Origin: Chinchilla lanigera
Lineage: Eukaryota; Chordata; Mammalia; Rodentia; Chinchillidae
NCBI RefSeq assembly: GCF_000276665.1
Contig: NW_004955447.1
Span: 17,612,551-17,676,550, forward strand
Length of the DNA stretch: 64,000 nucleotides
Direction: 5' to 3'
The notes beneath the pieces were generated by a model that was not told where the DNA came from, searched no databases, and worked only from the letters and a program-made list of their open reading frames with translations. A program made the translations under genes and the position numbers. Shown piece by piece: positions 1-12,239 of this stretch; the first letter of the stretch is position 1; each line of letters opens with the position of its first letter.

Positions 1-655
1 TTTGGAGTCTTTCCTGCTGGCTCGCCAGACTCTTGCAGTTTGGTGAGCCAAATAACAGAAACGCAGACAGAGCTCTCTGTGCCTGAACCTTAGGCCTCCT
101 CTGCTAGTTCTTTGTGATAATCATTAGCTTGCTTAAGATCCAAAGCAGAGCAGTCACCTAAGACCTACCATCCTTAATCTAAATTAAATCAGTGAACGGC
201 CACCAGAGAAGCCATTGGGAAGATGGGGTGGGCAGCTGACCAGCACAGATACTAACTGTATATTACTTGTTTGGAATGGACTTTTTTTTTGACTAACCTG
301 ATGGGCACAAAAGAACAGGAAAATTTTAGCAATATTGATACAGCCACACATTAACCCAGTGCCAATGTTGTACCAGCCCTTTGAGTCCAATAAAAATCCT
401 AGAAGAATTTTTACTTCTTTTACTGATGAAGTAATGTGGCCTTTTTATAATCAGACCAATCAGAACAATAGTATTGTTCAAATCAACCAATATCTATGGG
501 TAAAATATTATGAATGTAAAGATTTTAAATCAACTCTAACCCCATTACCTACAGAGAATCACTCTATTTTGGTAATTTTCTATCAATTTATGGGAATGTG
601 TTTGTAAAAGTATACATATAGTAACATAAATAAGGCTTTAAATACAAATTAACCT
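1..655. other. Unique non-coding sequence, nothing recognised
   Basis: No repeat, RNA gene or convincing exon was recognised. Short open frames exist on both strands but show no known domain and no plausible splice context. Confidence 0.5.
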
Positions 656-659
656 TTAT

Positions 660-950
660 ATCAGGGGTACATCCCAAGCTAGTTATTTTCAAAACTGTAT
701 TTTTAATAGCTGCATTATACCCTAAGATTTACTAGTATTTATTCAGGCATTTTTCTATTTTTGCACATTTCAGTTGTTTCCAGCTTTTGAACATCCTTGT
801 GCATAAATCTCTGTCCTTATCTCTGATTACTTCCTTAGGATAAAGTCCTAGAAATGGAATTACTAGGTCAAAGGTCGTAACCCTCATTAAGGCTCCTGGT
901 GACTGTGGGTCACACTGTATCCCAGGAAACTTGCTGCCGTTCATTCCCAT
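660..950 (-). mobile_element. Old L1 (L1M-type) ORF2 3'-end fragment
   Basis: Read on the minus strand this matches the C-terminal end of LINE-1 ORF2. The frame 732-950 contains the typical series 'LVIPFLGLYPKE', 'RDLCTRMF' and 'WKQLKCAKIEKCLNKY', the divergent form of the usual 'PAIPLLGIYPKE ... ICTPMFIAA ... WKQPKCP' tail. The fragment is short, diverged and truncated at both ends, so it is a dead fossil. The subfamily (L1M group) is an inference from its divergence. Confidence 0.75.
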
Positions 951-1725
951 CCTCTGGATAGAGGAAGACCTTTCTTACCAAAATCGTTTCAACATTGAAG
1001 ATTACTTTACTTTCCAGAGAGAAATTGGATGTGTGCTGACCTCTGCAGCTCTAAGGACTGCAGAACTTAATACCTTGGGTACATACTGCATGAGAGGGTA
1101 TTACAACAAACCGAATTGTAGCCATTCTTTAGTGTCAAGGCTAACAGGAGCAGACACTGCCATCCAAGACATATCCTGCACAAGTGCGTGCCTTACATTG
1201 TTCTTAATGAACCAGGTCAGGCTAGATGAGTTTTGTTAAATTTAGATGTCCTAAGCATCCTTTGGGAGGGTTGAGTTTGGTCTCCAGATTGAGACGCTGG
1301 GTCTCTTTCCCAGAAATGCCTAACAATAAAGGGAATTCCAAGCGTGAAAACTGCACTGTATGGGCCCAGCAGAGTTTTCCTGCTGACAGAAAATTGATTG
1401 ACTGAATATGAATCACTCTGACTTGAGTGATTCTGTCCACTCAGGATGAACTGGTGAGAAATCACCAGAAGGAAATTGGCCTCTGAAGTGTGAGAGCATT
1501 GGATTACTGCCGTCAGGATCAATGCTTGTCAGGAGCATTGCGTTTTATTTTAAACAACTCTGAGTTGTGTAAGATTTAGATCGGCCTTTCCCTAGTATGC
1601 ATGTACTACTGATTTTCTTTTCCATTTTAGTAATCTACAAATAAATTTGTGATAGATATAATTGGTAATGCTTGTTTTATTCTGTAACAATATAACATTG
1701 TCACCAACCCTTTCTTAAATGCTTT
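951..1725. other. Unique non-coding sequence, nothing recognised
   Basis: Open frames of about 70-100 codons occur on both strands but match no family I know. No repeat was recognised. Confidence 0.45.
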
Positions 1726-1734
1726 ACAATGTCA

Positions 1735-2570
1735 CAGAGCTTAACTAGTCATTCAGTAAATATCAGTGTCCGTTATAGTCCTTGAGAATACAATCAATGA
1801 CGTTCCGTCCTCATGGAGCTTACGTTCTGGCGTGGGAAGACAACACACAAATCTATGGCAGCTCACACGCTGATCATTGCTTTGGTGAGCAGCGGATCGG
1901 GGGGGAGGGAGCAGGGAGGAAGCAGTGAGGCGGGTGTGCTGTTCTGTGTGGTGTGGTGAGCAGGGCCACCTTGAAGGAGAGTTTTGAACAGGCCTGCGGA
2001 GAGCTGAGCCGGGTGCTTCGTCCGTCCCAGGGGATGAGCTTTCAGGCTCGGGCACAGCGAGTGTGAGGCCCTTGGATGGGGACTCGCCAGGTCTCCTCCG
2101 GGAACCACAGCCAGGGGACCAGAGGGAGCCGGGGGAGTCGGAGGACAGGGTGGCAGAGCTCAAGTGGGACACGGTTGGCCTTCCTAGGGACTGTGGCTTT
2201 GGCTCTGCGTGAGAAGCGGATACCCCGTTTTGAGCCGAGAAGTGACAGGGTTTGACTCCAAGTTTCGGGGGTAGCAGAGGCAGTTTATCCACAGAAACGG
2301 GAAGAAAAGAGGAATGGATAGCACAGGTGCAGAGTTTCGGGGTGGGAGGCGGGAGTGCCTGGAAAGCCTGTCTGATGCTGCTGCTTCTTGGTGAAGCCGA
2401 AAACCAAGCGAACGGCTAAAGTAAGAACCAGGAGCAGGTGGCCAAGGGAGTGAGCCCTGCCCTTGTAAGTGTGAGCCCGTAGGGGCCAGAGAAATGTGGG
2501 AGGAATTTAGACTGATGTGGTCATCAGTGCCGGGACTATCACTGAATTTAAAGGTCCAGTGATACAAAGT
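1735..2570 (+). repeat. Ancient mammalian interspersed repeat, family not named
   Basis: The left part carries a pattern common in old mammalian repeats: a run like 'attcagtaaatatc', then 'cctcatggagcttacgttct' and a GGGAAGACA stretch, followed by G-rich text with 'ttgaacaggcctgcggagag' and 'gtgaggcccttggatg'. The same type of sequence recurs at about 40.79-41.10 kb and, more weakly, at 28.33-28.45 kb. I recognise the pattern but cannot name the family. The 179-codon minus-strand open frame here is not convincing as a gene. Confidence 0.4.
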
Positions 2571-2694
2571 TTATTCTTGAAATTATTTTCACATTTTCCT
2601 TTGGCTAACATCTTTCCCAGCTTTCAACGTGTAGCCAGCATTGGTACGTGATAACCCTGAGTCTAGTTGTAAGAACTAAAATCCTGGACTGATA

Positions 2695-2850
2695 AAGCTG
2701 CCTTAGAAATCATCTGGCTCTGTCCCCCGCTTTTATAGATAAGTGAGAGACCTTGAGGCCAACAAAATGACCCTCCCAGGCCCCCAACTCATGGTTTGTG
2801 GAGCTGATGTCCAGTCCTGTCTCCCAGTTCCCAGCCCAGTGATCTTCATA
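2695..2850 (-). repeat. MIR-type SINE fragment (antisense)
   Basis: The antisense MIR core is visible as a diverged form of 'gatgaggaaactgaggcc': 'tatagataagtgagagacct' followed directly by 'tgaggcc'. It is preceded by 'aaatcatctggctctgtccc' and followed by a diverged middle. Confidence 0.6.
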
Positions 2851-4715
2851 CTGCAACAAATAGCTCAGCGCTTTTCCCCAAAAATAATTTTTGAAGAACT
2901 TAATCTTATAATATTGGATATTTTTAAGTCTCATATTCTGATAGAATCTGAAGTGTTTAATGTTGAAGCAGAGTTGGTCAAGTACTCTCAGATTTTGTTT
3001 GTTTGTAAAACCCGCGTAGCACTTGCTGCCCCGTCTTTCATGCTGACCATAGATGGAAACCAGGTCGCATCGCCACCATCACCATCAGGAATCTGGGTGC
3101 GTTACCTCAGTCTTCCACACAGTGTGTTTTCATTTAGGTTGTTTTTACTCCTTCCCCTCCTCGTTTTTCATCTGTGAGTGAAATGTTTTCCATGTTTATT
3201 TCTAGTGGGTGAAGTGTGGTCCATGTGGTACCATTGCATAACCACCCTCTCCCCTGGATAATTGCCCTCCTTATTTTTAGGAAACAAAAAATAGCCTATT
3301 GTGTTATAATTAGTCAGTGGTGCGCACCCAAATATGATTATTATGGCAAGAACTTTTGCTTTTTCTCTTTTTTAGGGGTGGGGATATGGGTAGGAGCAGA
3401 AGGGAGGATAAGATTTTGCTAATTTTTTAATGTCCTGAAATACTTGGGAAATCTTAGGAAGGATTCATGGTTTTTCAAGTCCTCTAAAAGACTTTTAAAA
3501 AAATCCATACAAAATCCATCTAAAAAGAAAACTTCTAAACAAAGACATATTTCTTTTCACTTATCTTCTAGTGACCTCTCACTCTGGTCTGGCATCATTC
3601 ATTTATTTTGTTTGGTACAAAGAAGATTTATAATACGCATGGCTAAAGAAGAGTTCAGGAATTATAGCTAGATAGAAATCTTGAAGCACTGGAGTTTTGA
3701 CTGTTGAAAAACAATATTATAACACTATATTTTGTCCAGTTTTTTTGAATCTACTTGAGCCCTAAAAAAAGCAGAAAACATTAGCACAGAAGAGATACGA
3801 TTATCGTTCTTTCTGTTTTATGATCCTGTATGATCCAAAAATGCTAACCAAAAAACTGAATTTGTGACAGCAGATTTATTTCCATGGCAACTAACTATAA
3901 TGTTACAAACATGAGATTATTGTTTAGCTCAGCATGAAAGTTAGGAAAAGTTCCTATTTGAATAGGATCATCCAAAAACAGTACCAAGGGGAATATTATC
4001 AGAGGTGCTTCCAGCAATGATTTCTTCTCAAAAATGTTCTCATTCCCAGGGCTTTGTTTTAGCTGCTTGGGGTTTTATTTCTTGTTGTTGTTTAATGTTT
4101 CAGTTTTGTTTGCTTATTTTATTTCCCCAGGTGACTCGGGTGAGAAAATGGCTATTTTTAGCACCAGAAACCCCTCTAGTAAGAAGCAGTCTCTGCCTTT
4201 GATTAATTCTTCCTTCATAAATAAGATTTATTTTGGAAATTTGGTCAAAAACATCTGTACATTGTGCCAGACAAACATCTGTCTTCCTACAAGAGCTGCT
4301 GGCCTTCTGATGTGAGACAAATGCCTTTTGCTCTTTGTAAGACCCTGACAGAGCACAGTTACAGAGAGATGCTTCATTCTTTAATCCAGAGTGCCTCTTT
4401 GTGGTCCAAACAAGTTACTGCAGAAGGAAGACGAGACTTCTGAACGTCGTCGTTTAGCTCTCCATTCCTCTCCTCCTCAGATACACTCAATTTTCAAAGA
4501 CAAAATATACACACAGAGCTGTGATGCCGTCCTGGAAGACAGCCAGGGTTAGAGGGCACTCTACTTGAGCTGGTTTTCTAATGCTGATAGGAGACACGTG
4601 CTGAGCAGTCTTCCGAGTCTTATCTGAACTGCCTGGTGATTGAAGGCACACCCTCGAGAGAGCTGGCTTCCCCCAGGGTGCCTGCTGTTGTTCTGCTGCT
4701 TCTTCCAGTGGTTAG
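2851..4715. other. Unique, AT-rich non-coding sequence
   Basis: No feature was recognised. Several short open frames (for example 2743-3177 on the plus strand, 144 codons) show low-complexity hydrophobic translation and no domain. Confidence 0.45.
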
Positions 4716-4729
4716 GTTAGGTGTAATTT

Positions 4730-4880
4730 TTTACCTCACTTTTTAAATCCCTTACTGCAAGTTCCTTCAGGAAAGAGCTGTCGTCTTCCTCACCCTGGGT
4801 TCCCATTACACAGTCCAGTGTATGGCATCTAGTGTATCTCCAGCAAATGATGAAAGAATAATAGGTGTTGAAGGACCAAC
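4730..4880 (+). repeat. L2-type LINE 3'-end fragment
   Basis: The order 'gcaagttccttcaggaaag' ... 'cagtccagtgtatggcatct' ... 'atgatgaaagaa' is a diverged version of the L2 3' end (agctccttgagggcagg ... gtgcctggcacatagtagg ... tgaatgaa). Confidence 0.55.
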
Positions 4881-5690
4881 TAGGGTGAATCAGAGGCATA
4901 AAATCCATCGTGGCCTATGACCTGCCCACTGGAATGTATGGGTACTTTTTATATATTTTATGCTCTTAACCTTTTTGAGTTACCTTAAATGTAGTTCATA
5001 TTGCTTAATGAGAAACTGAGGTAGCAAATAGCAGACACTATAACAAAGCTGGACATTTTAATGTAGCTCCTCTTTCTCTCCCTCCTGACTTGCTGACTTT
5101 TGGGTTATTTCACTAGGTCATTAGCTTGTAATCTCTATTTTTTATTTAAAACATCTGCCATTATTATACCAGTAAAATGTTCTACTGGTTACTACATGCT
5201 CAGAGCCAAAAATTATTTGCGATGCCATAACAACAGGGAACGCCTAAGGATCCACAGCCTCAGGATCCCTACCGATTTTTGATTGTCCCGCTACCATCTT
5301 CCTCAAAACATGCTGTCTAAGGTACTGTTATGTAAAAGAAGCATTTAAATATGTTTTGAGAATTGAGCTTTATCTCATTAAACTCCTGTGTTCAGTCAAC
5401 ACATACCTTGTTGATCTCCTGCTCTGTTCTGGCATTGTGCAAGGGTTAAGAAGTTGTAGGAGAGGGTAGACCATCCTTTGTGGGCCTCAGGGAGAGCCCA
5501 GGGAAGGCCTCAGGCAGTGTGACCTGTTCGTAATGGAGGCAGCACAGCAGAGAGCTGGGCTTACGAGGGGCTTGAGAAATGCCACGCGGATTGAATTCAC
5601 GGGCTCCCCAGAGTCAGTGGATCACCTTTGGGTATTGCAAAGTCAGTCTGAGAGTCCTGTGGGATGGCAGGAAAGGATAGCCACACATAC
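4881..5690. other. Mostly unique sequence, possible ancient repeat at the end
   Basis: Nothing is certain here. At about 5390-5560 the text 'tcaacacataccttgttgat' followed by 'ggcctcagg' runs vaguely resembles old interspersed repeats. Confidence 0.35.
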
Positions 5691-5692
5691 AC

Positions 5693-5757
5693 AACACACA
5701 CACACACACACACACACAGAGTCACACACAGCCACACACAGCCACACACCACACTCA
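5693..5757. repeat. (CA)n microsatellite, interrupted
   Basis: A CA dinucleotide run, followed by CACACA-rich imperfect copies with GCCACACA interruptions. Confidence 0.95.
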
Positions 5758-7696
5758 TAGTGTTAACAGGGTCAGGACAAGGAAAGGGCCCCTGAGTTAC
5801 AGCGTGCCCATAACGAAGCAGACTGTGCCGTAGTCTCTCTCACCTCCCCCAAGGTGGGTTACTGACTTCAACTTCATAAGAACTGTGAGCCCCTCTTCCC
5901 CAGACCTTTCTGCAAGTCCCTCCTTTTGCCTGAACACCACTGCCACTCTCCAGACCCCGTCCCTTTTGTCCAGCAAGAAGTCTCCTCTGTCATCAAGTCC
6001 CGTGCTTCTGCACTGTGGCACCTGCCGCGCCATACCGCGGCGCAGGGTGTCCCCGCCTCCCTGTACGTGGTAGAGACGGTGTGTCTGCTCTTCTCCAGGG
6101 TGGAGCCCACGCCTGGCACCTCAGTGCCGAATAAAAATGTGTTGGCCAAATAGATAACTGCTTAACTGCCAGCGGCTCTCTGGTATACCACCTTTGTATG
6201 TGACTTCAGAATGCCAGATATCATGTAGTGACCCTTTTCAGGCTGAAGGAAGAGAAGAGGGGGACATAAAAGTCCCAGGTGCATCGAATTCAAGCAGTAG
6301 TATTCTTTCTTCGGTGGTAAACGTGGGAGATTTCTTGGAATATGAAAATATATATTCTTTTAAATAAGAAGGAAACGATGTAATCTAGCTTCTGCCCTTG
6401 AGCTGTTTCCTCACGTAGAAGTGAGGGCTGGGCCTGATAATGGCAGACATTTGCCGGAGCAAGCCTCATTTTTGAGAGCTGTATTGTAAACAACACAAAG
6501 TCGTCTTATTCCTGCTAATACTCACATAATGCTGATTGGGGTTCCATAACGTGCGCATGAGTAGTCTAGAAGAAAAGGCGAAGCGACCGCCCAACAGACT
6601 TTTAGCACAAAAGAGCTAAATGATTTTTTTTGATGAACTAAAACGATGGAAAAAGCCACTAAAAAAAATCCCAAATAGTAAAAGGGAAAACATCCTTGCA
6701 GTTGTTGCAGTTTTAAAAAGGAAAAGGAGGATTGTGTACAAGGGCACAAGTGGACGTTTACAACGAAAAGGAGCTACTTAGGGAGTTCTGTTACTGCTCT
6801 GCACAGGAAATAGCCCATGAATTTGCAGGGAAATTCCATCTAAGAAGTAAATTAAGGCCAGGAAAGGAGCCCAGCTGTATTTACAGGGTAGTACTGGATC
6901 AATGTGGACTAATGATTTGACGTGGTGTCCTTCTGCAGTGTACTAAAAGGGAGTCCCGGGAAGGTACTGGAAAGTGAAGGAAGAATGATCCATGCTAAAT
7001 GGGCTTGCTTTCCTCGTCTCCAAGCGATGGCCGTTTTTCTGGAGTTCCCGGCAGCCTCCGAACATCGGAGTACAATGTGTGTGCTGTCAGCGAGGCCGCC
7101 ATGGGGAACTGGGGCGGGAGCTCCGCAGCTCCTCTCCTCTGCGACAGTCGCAGTGTGGCGCGGTTCAGACCAGCGAGGGCCCCTTCCTGTCATAAATAAG
7201 ATTACTTTCATTTCACTTGTGGAGTGTGCTATTCCTCAGAGTAATGAATTTCCTCTGTGCCTTTGAGCACACAAACATGGTTTTCATTAGCTTTCTCTCT
7301 CTTGACAAAAAGGGAGGGGAGGAAGGTAGAGGAGAGAGCCTGAGCAAAGTTAATAAGACGTCAATGAGCTCCATAAGCACAGATGTATTTTTTTGCAGGC
7401 TGGCTGGAACGAGCTTGTGAGCCATACCAGAAAGGTGCATCTTCATCTCCTAAAGTGCTAAGAAAGGGAAAGGGGTGCGGAGCACAGAGTTTGCACTGCA
7501 TGAGTAAAGGAAGGAAAGCGAGATAAGGTTGTTTTCTCAAGTCTTGTGTTAGAGGAGCTGCATCCAGAATCCCATGAGAGAGGCCGCAGACAGGCGAAAG
7601 GCCAGGCTCCTGTGCATGCGTGGAGCGCTCGCAGCGAAGCCGCCCACTGGACCCGCAGTGCAGAGCGGTCTCTGCACCCACCTCCCTCCCTGCCTC

Positions 7697-7700
<4 letters not shown>
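5758..7700. other. Unique non-coding sequence
   Basis: No repeat was recognised. The stretch 6990-7200 is richer in CpG than its surroundings and gives several overlapping open frames in all phases. That suggests compositional bias rather than an exon. Confidence 0.4.

Positions 7701-7735
<35 letters not shown>
7701..7735. repeat. (GT)n microsatellite
   Basis: About 17 consecutive GT/TG dinucleotides, followed by a shorter TGTGTGT patch at 7751-7757. Confidence 0.97.
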
Positions 7736-7738
<3 letters not shown>

Positions 7739-7757
7739 CATGTCTCTCTGTGTGTGT

Positions 7758-9800
7758 TTATGCTAATAAGACGTACAGCCATTCTGAATTTCAAATCCCC
7801 CCTGAGATTTGTAAGTTAGGCAGTTCAGAGGACGAAAGATACAGTCGTTCGATTTTACGACTTAGAACCTCTTGTCAGGGTGACGGGTGATAACAGGGCT
7901 GGGCTTTTCTTGTTGATGTTGCATACTTGAACCTGAAAGCTATTTAGGGTCCATTGACCCTTTGACTTCTGCCAGGATCTTTTTAACTGTTGTTTTTAGA
8001 AATTTCTGGGCAGTAAGCAGAGAATGAAGTGTTCTCAAATTATTCCAGAGAAGGAATTAAGCCATTAAAAAGAAAAAGTCTAAAACTGGCTTTTCACAAT
8101 TACTAATTCGCAGTGGAAAATCCCAGATTTGTTTTCCCAGAATCTTTCTCTCTCCCCTCAAATCAGTGTCCATCTCAGCCTCTAATGCATAGTACGGTAT
8201 TTGCTTATTTATACCCCTAGAGAGGAAGAAATAATAATATTATGAAAGCATCAAGGAATTAAATTCCAGGTCTTAGGTTGTCATTGACAGTTCACTGCAG
8301 ACCAAACATTCACCCAGAGCAGAAGGTTTGAAGCGTTTCACAGTGGTTCAGTGGGGTGTCTTCCAGCCCTGCCTGACCTCCCAGATAGGTATTCTTTGGA
8401 AGGACAGCTGGTTTCCATTTGAAATGTGAAGGACGAAGTTATTTAAGGAACCAGTGCCTCATAGGTGAAGGCTACTTCCCTGAAACGTACACAGTGCGCA
8501 AGAAGCCTTAAAAACAAGCTTCCATTCCACTTAGCTGTGGTGCAGGAAATTGTTTCTGGCTTGTTTTTGTTTTGAACAGAGAAACTATTGCATATTAAAA
8601 ATTCCCGTAGTTGCATTTGCTCAGTAGTGTGCTGGTCTCTAGTCAAATCCTTCTCAGTAAATCATGTCAGCTCTCTCACTGTTTTGATTGGAAGCATGAA
8701 TTGTAACATAGAAAATCTCTCAGGACGGTAAACCTCTGCAGCTGTGGAAGGCTGGAGCTATTTACTTTCAGTATGAAAGGAACCTGAGTGACTTCTTTGG
8801 GGAAAAAGCTTAGAGTGAAATTCATAAGGTGCGCAAAGATTTAGGATGAAGGTTTTATTGTGAGCACAGACCCATAACATTATCCTCGTAGAAATAGATA
8901 CAGAATAGTGACAGTTGTTCCCAGAATTGGCAAAGTAGTATTCTGCTGTCTTTTTGGCTGTTGATTAGAGTCCAAATGTAAAATATGAAATCAGACACAT
9001 TTAATGCTCTACAACAGGGTTTGACCTGATTGCTTTTTCAAGGTACTCTTCAGAAATCTTTATTTCCTGACGGCGTTTTGCAAGGTTTGCTATTAGTGCT
9101 TTTATGACGTTAACTCTTCTTGGAAGAAAGAGGTGCAGAAATTTTAAATTTTCATTATTCTAAGAGCATGGCTGACTAGACTACCCCCTGCTGTAGTTGG
9201 GATCTGAGGAATGTCCTCAGTATAAAAACATATGTTGGAGGGGCGGGATCCCAAAGAATAGGAAAAGGAGCAAAAGGAGTCAGAACTTTCTGGTTGAAAG
9301 CTGGGACCAATACCATGCCCAGGAGGCTTCTTTTCGATGTTGTTTCTTTGTTCATTCCTTTACGTAATAATGTATTCCTTTAAAACTTGTTTCTTGAGCA
9401 TCTACTGTGAGGCCAGAGCTGTTTCATGTACTGCGGTGGGGTCTAGTTTGAGGACAAGTTCCCCACAAGGACAGGGATTGCTGCTAAGAATGTTTTGTCC
9501 TCATTGCTGTAGCGTGAGGAGCGGCTGGACTCCCCGGTCAGCCTTGACGGAGAGAAGTCAGGGTGTCTGCCTCTGAGAACACAAACCTGTGTCCTTGACT
9601 GTTCTTTTCATTTCCAGTGTCTTTGCTGCTGTGTAGAAGCTATCATTCATTTTATAGGCAATTTTCTAATTGGATATAAATTTCTGTCATGCCCAGAGAG
9701 CAGCACATGGCCCCCAAAAAGACTTCACAGAGAATAGCTTCAAGTAATTTCAAGAAAGTTAACTGTAAAGGTTTGTAGTAATTTTAAAGTTAAACTGTCA
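7758..9800. other. Unique sequence with faint ancient repeat traces
   Basis: Mostly unrecognised. Around 8185-8215 a short L2-like piece ('taatgcatagtacggtattt') and around 9350-9440 an old 'acttgtttcttgagcatcta' motif suggest decayed ancient repeats. Confidence 0.35.
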
Positions 9801-9895
9801 GGGCTGGAGATTTAGCTCAGCGGCATAAGCGCCTGCCTGCAAGCGCAAGGTCCTGAGTTTGATTCCCGCTACCAAAAATCAATCAGTAAATAAAG
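9801..9895 (+). mobile_element. ID-type SINE (tRNA-derived)
   Basis: The body begins 'gggctggagatttagctcag', continues through the A-box-like 'tagctcagcgg' and the B-box-like 'gagtttgattcccg', and ends in an A-rich tail. It is the most diverged plus-strand copy here; it has 'cggcataagc' and lacks a G in 'cctgcctgcaagc'. Flanks 'aactgtca' and 'agctgtca' may be an imperfect target-site duplication. Confidence 0.9.
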
Positions 9896-10554
9896 TCAGC
9901 TGTCAGGTACAGACAGCAGGAAGATCTTGCATATGCTACGGAAACGTAGCGAATGTATTTTCTTTGGGGCAAGACCAGCATAATAATTACAGAATAAACT
10001 TTTAAAATGTTAGCTCATCAAAACAAGTGCAAGGTTTTTGGAAACTAGAGTTACAGGGAGGCTGGACATTGCACGAGATGTGAGATGGGATAAGGTCATC
10101 TCCAGCCGAATCGGGGGAAGAAGAGGAAGCGCAAGCCCCTGACCCCGAAGGTGATGTGCGCTAAGCTGTCGGTGCAGCCCGGGGAGCACAGTGAGCACAC
10201 AGCTCCTGCAGCCCAGAGGGCCGAGGAGCTCGTGTCTGGGGAAGGATGCAAGCCCCCAGGCGGAAACCGCACTGAGCCATCCTGTGTTCCCATCCAAGAT
10301 GTGCGTGCTGTTCCTGGCCTTGTTCCTCAAAAACCAAGATAGCTTAGAGTCAGGTAAAGTCCTGAGAAATGCGGTTAAACTGGGAATCGGGGACTGATGG
10401 TCAGTGAGGACAGACACCATATTAACAAAAAGCAAAATCGTAGTGTTCTGTGGCCTGTAGAAATCCAGGTGAAATGACTGAAGTCTACAAATTAAGGTTA
10501 TATAAAAAGTCAACTCTAAGTCTTAGTGTTACTAGAATTAGGAGAAAGCCATAC

Positions 10555-10645
10555 CCAGTTGTGAAGCCTTGGGCGAGATATTTCACTTCTTAATACCTCT
10601 GTTTCTTCTTTTGTAATTGAGATTCCAAAGTGTATTCAGAAGCAG
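10555..10645 (+). repeat. MIR fragment
   Basis: The text 'ccttgggcgagatatttcac' followed by 'ttcttaatacctctgtttc' matches the MIR core (ccttgggcaagtcacttaacctctctg) with moderate divergence. Confidence 0.6.
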
Positions 10646-11740
10646 ACCTGTCCTGAAAGGTTCTTGCTGAAAAAAGACATTCTTTAGCCAAGAAATTTGA
10701 AAATCTTTGTGTACCATGATTTTCTTTAGTATACTCACTATTCACAGTTGGTATTAAAAGCTCTCAAAAGGCCATCTTTAAGGACAGCTTAGTTAACCTG
10801 ATGGATATCAGCCGTTAATTTCCCAGTTTGTTTCGCCATGGAATCCCTTGTTCATGTCATTCCTGTGAGGACTTCAAAAAATGCTCCGGGCAAGACTGGA
10901 CTCCAAGATCTTTAAGCTCTCTAGAAGGAAGTTAGCCCAAGATGGAGGAAGGGCTATGCAGCACTGGGAAATCTGTTACTTCTAGAGCTCATGCTGGAGG
11001 AAAATGGTAGCTTGCAAGGAATAGGAGTTTATACCCATTTGCAGATGATGATAGGGTTATCACAAGTACTTGGGAGGACAGGCTGACAGTCCATAGGAAA
11101 GTATTACAGTGTGCACAGTGCTTCTGAATCCGCTGTTAGGCTTGGGTCTCCACCTTGGGGCGTAGACTGCTCTATCAGGAGTACGTGCCTATTTTGCACC
11201 ATGACAAGAGCATGCACGTGAAGGATACGTATTTAAGTGGTGGCTACTCTCAGGTACATAGTGCTGCACGACAGAGAGCTATACAACTGGAAGATACTTC
11301 TCTTGGACTTTGCGGCAGTCATGTTCTATTAAGTTTGAGTTCATGCCCATTAAAACAATATCAGCAGCTTTCTACAGCTTGCCTCTCAACATGTGCTAGG
11401 CATTCAGTTTCAGCAGTTTCATAAACTTGCATGTAATCTGTATTTTCTGTCTGGCCATTTTTCACGTTGAAAATGTTTTATATAAGCACCTTTCCATTCC
11501 CTGACCCATGGCTAACTTTTTCATCTGTCCCTCACTTCCCTGCCTCACTGAGCGTGTTTACAGAGCTATAATGTCCTTCCAGCATTGTTAAGTGCTATTC
11601 ACTGGACTTTAGGGAGAGCAAATTAATACGGTAGATTGAAAAATTAAGGCGTAGGCTAGCTTTCTTGCCTCTGACATGCTTTAGTCCCTGTTCATTGTGC
11701 TTTATCCTTCTTTTGTGCTGCTTCTTCCCCCAGCCTTGTG
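10646..11740. other. Unique non-coding sequence
   Basis: No recognised feature. A plus-strand open frame at 11155-11424 (89 codons) has no family resemblance that I can identify. Confidence 0.4.
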
Positions 11741-11742
11741 CT

Positions 11743-11787
11743 GGGGTGGGGGTGGGGGTGGGGGTGGGGATGGGGATGGGGATGGGA
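11743..11787 (+). repeat. G-rich tandem tract, (GGGGGT)n then (GGGGAT)n
   Basis: Eight successive G-tracts of 3-5 bases are separated by single T or AT spacers. This satisfies the usual sequence rule for G-quadruplex formation on the plus strand. Confidence 0.95.
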
Positions 11788-12239
11788 AGGCGCCTGTCAT
11801 CCTGTACAGACCGCACCAGTGGGCTCCCTGGCCCGGTGGCCCCTGCTTGGGATTGGCTAATGGGAGGCACCCACTGTAGAGCTCAGCAGGAGGAGGAGGA
11901 TACCACGTCCACTGACCTCCTCGTTCAGTGTTTTGGATACTTTTTCATCTGTTATCTCTTCAGGCTTAGGCCTGGCCTATTGCTAGCCCAGTACTGCTAC
12001 TTTCCTTAACCCCTGCCCACAGTTTTATAAGTATACAGTGCTGTAGATTGTAAGTTATAAAATTACCTAAAATTGCCTCGCGTGAGTGTGCCGGCTGTTT
12101 CCTGCAGAGACTTTGAGTAACGTACCTGCCTTCCTCTCGTTGTCTCTGACCGTTGCATTGTCTGGCCCCACGCCTTTCAGCAGAGGTGAGGTCAAGTCCA
12201 CTTTCATAAAGAAGCCCTTCTGCTTCACGTGAATCTCTT

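Noticed and set aside
1753..2292. 179-codon minus-strand open frame
   Set aside because: It overlaps an ancient interspersed repeat, is low-complexity Ser/Pro-rich and has no domain.
9801..9895. Functional tRNA gene suggested by A- and B-box-like sequence
   Set aside because: The sequence continues into an A-rich tail and matches the dispersed ID family. The cloverleaf is not maintained.
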